Positions 43,503-43,555 of a stretch of 43,555 bases of DNA are shown here, piece after piece; position 1 is the stretch's first letter; each line of letters begins with the position of its first letter. The notes beneath the pieces are model-generated. The model was not told where the DNA came from, made no database searches, and worked only from the letters and a program-made list of their open reading frames with translations. Both the position numbers and the translations under genes were made by a program. Origin of the DNA: Verrucomicrobiota bacterium (GTDB lineage Bacteria; Chlamydiota; Chlamydiia; Chlamydiales; Rhabdochlamydiaceae); contig JAFEGK010000013.1 in assembly GCA_018239985.1 (NCBI GenBank), positions 1 through 43,555 of the forward strand. The letters are read 5' to 3'.

Positions 43503-43520
43503 TATGGAATGCATTCCATA
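43503..43520. other. Perfect 18-bp palindrome after clpX
   Basis: TATGGAATGCATTCCATA reads the same on both strands, 30 bp beyond the clpX stop. It could be a dimeric repressor site for a gene beyond the window, or a weak hairpin. Confidence 0.4.
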
Positions 43521-43555
43521 ATATTTTGTGATATATACATACTGTAATCGCGCTT

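Overview
The window comes from a member of the Chlamydiota outside the genus Chlamydia, probably an amoeba-associated environmental lineage. Several observations support this: a class II (cysteine, metal-dependent) KDO8P synthase beside Lpt genes; an NTT-type ADP/ATP carrier, the transporter family of energy parasites; the SNF2 helicase-mreB pair next to tig, clpP and clpX; the run of a small hypothetical gene, an RluD-family synthase and a KH protein; and eukaryote-like F-box, LRR and MORN proteins. This reading rests on gene content and remembered Chlamydia gene order. I ran no database search and cannot name a genus.

Region 1 (1-11.4 kb) is largely accessory. Five tandem minus-strand genes encode tiny secreted proteins with an almost invariant signal peptide and divergent mature parts. 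Among them lie a Fic-family protein and an AAA/DUF4143 ATPase, divergent around an array of TCTCCGCA motifs. Then follow a MORN-repeat protein, a truncated second DUF4143 protein, a bactofilin-like membrane protein overlapping recX, the conserved hypothetical/RluD/KH trio, and a third AAA ATPase.

Region 2 (11.4-17.8 kb) holds an unusually large DHH-type phosphoesterase-like protein directly after tRNA-Arg(TCT), an orphan membrane protein, a type II-like secretin, a charged hypothetical protein and a Schlafen/AlbA_2 gene fragment.

Region 3 (17.8-26.1 kb) is an envelope and energy block: kdsA, lptC-like, lptA-like, lptB, NTT carrier, an orphan protein, a GT9 heptosyltransferase-like gene and ndk. 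kdsA makes the Kdo precursor, the Lpt genes export LPS, and the GT9 enzyme probably adds core sugars. A 183-bp palindromic element seems to have inserted in frame just after the lptA start codon. A 430-bp set of nested inverted repeats fills the gap between the orphan and GT9 genes.

Region 4 (26.1-43.5 kb) has a 1266-residue orphan, then a tightly packed minus-strand operon (SNF2 helicase, mreB, exported FkbM-like methyltransferase). tRNA-Gly(GCC) and tig follow. The usual tig-clpP-clpX order is interrupted by about 4.6 kb with an F-box/LRR protein, a small membrane protein and an F-box-like protein with C-terminal membrane segments. clpP and clpX close the window. The most noteworthy items are the conserved-leader secreted family, the element inside lptA, the nested palindromes, and the F-box island, two of whose genes have promoters placed for leaderless mRNAs.
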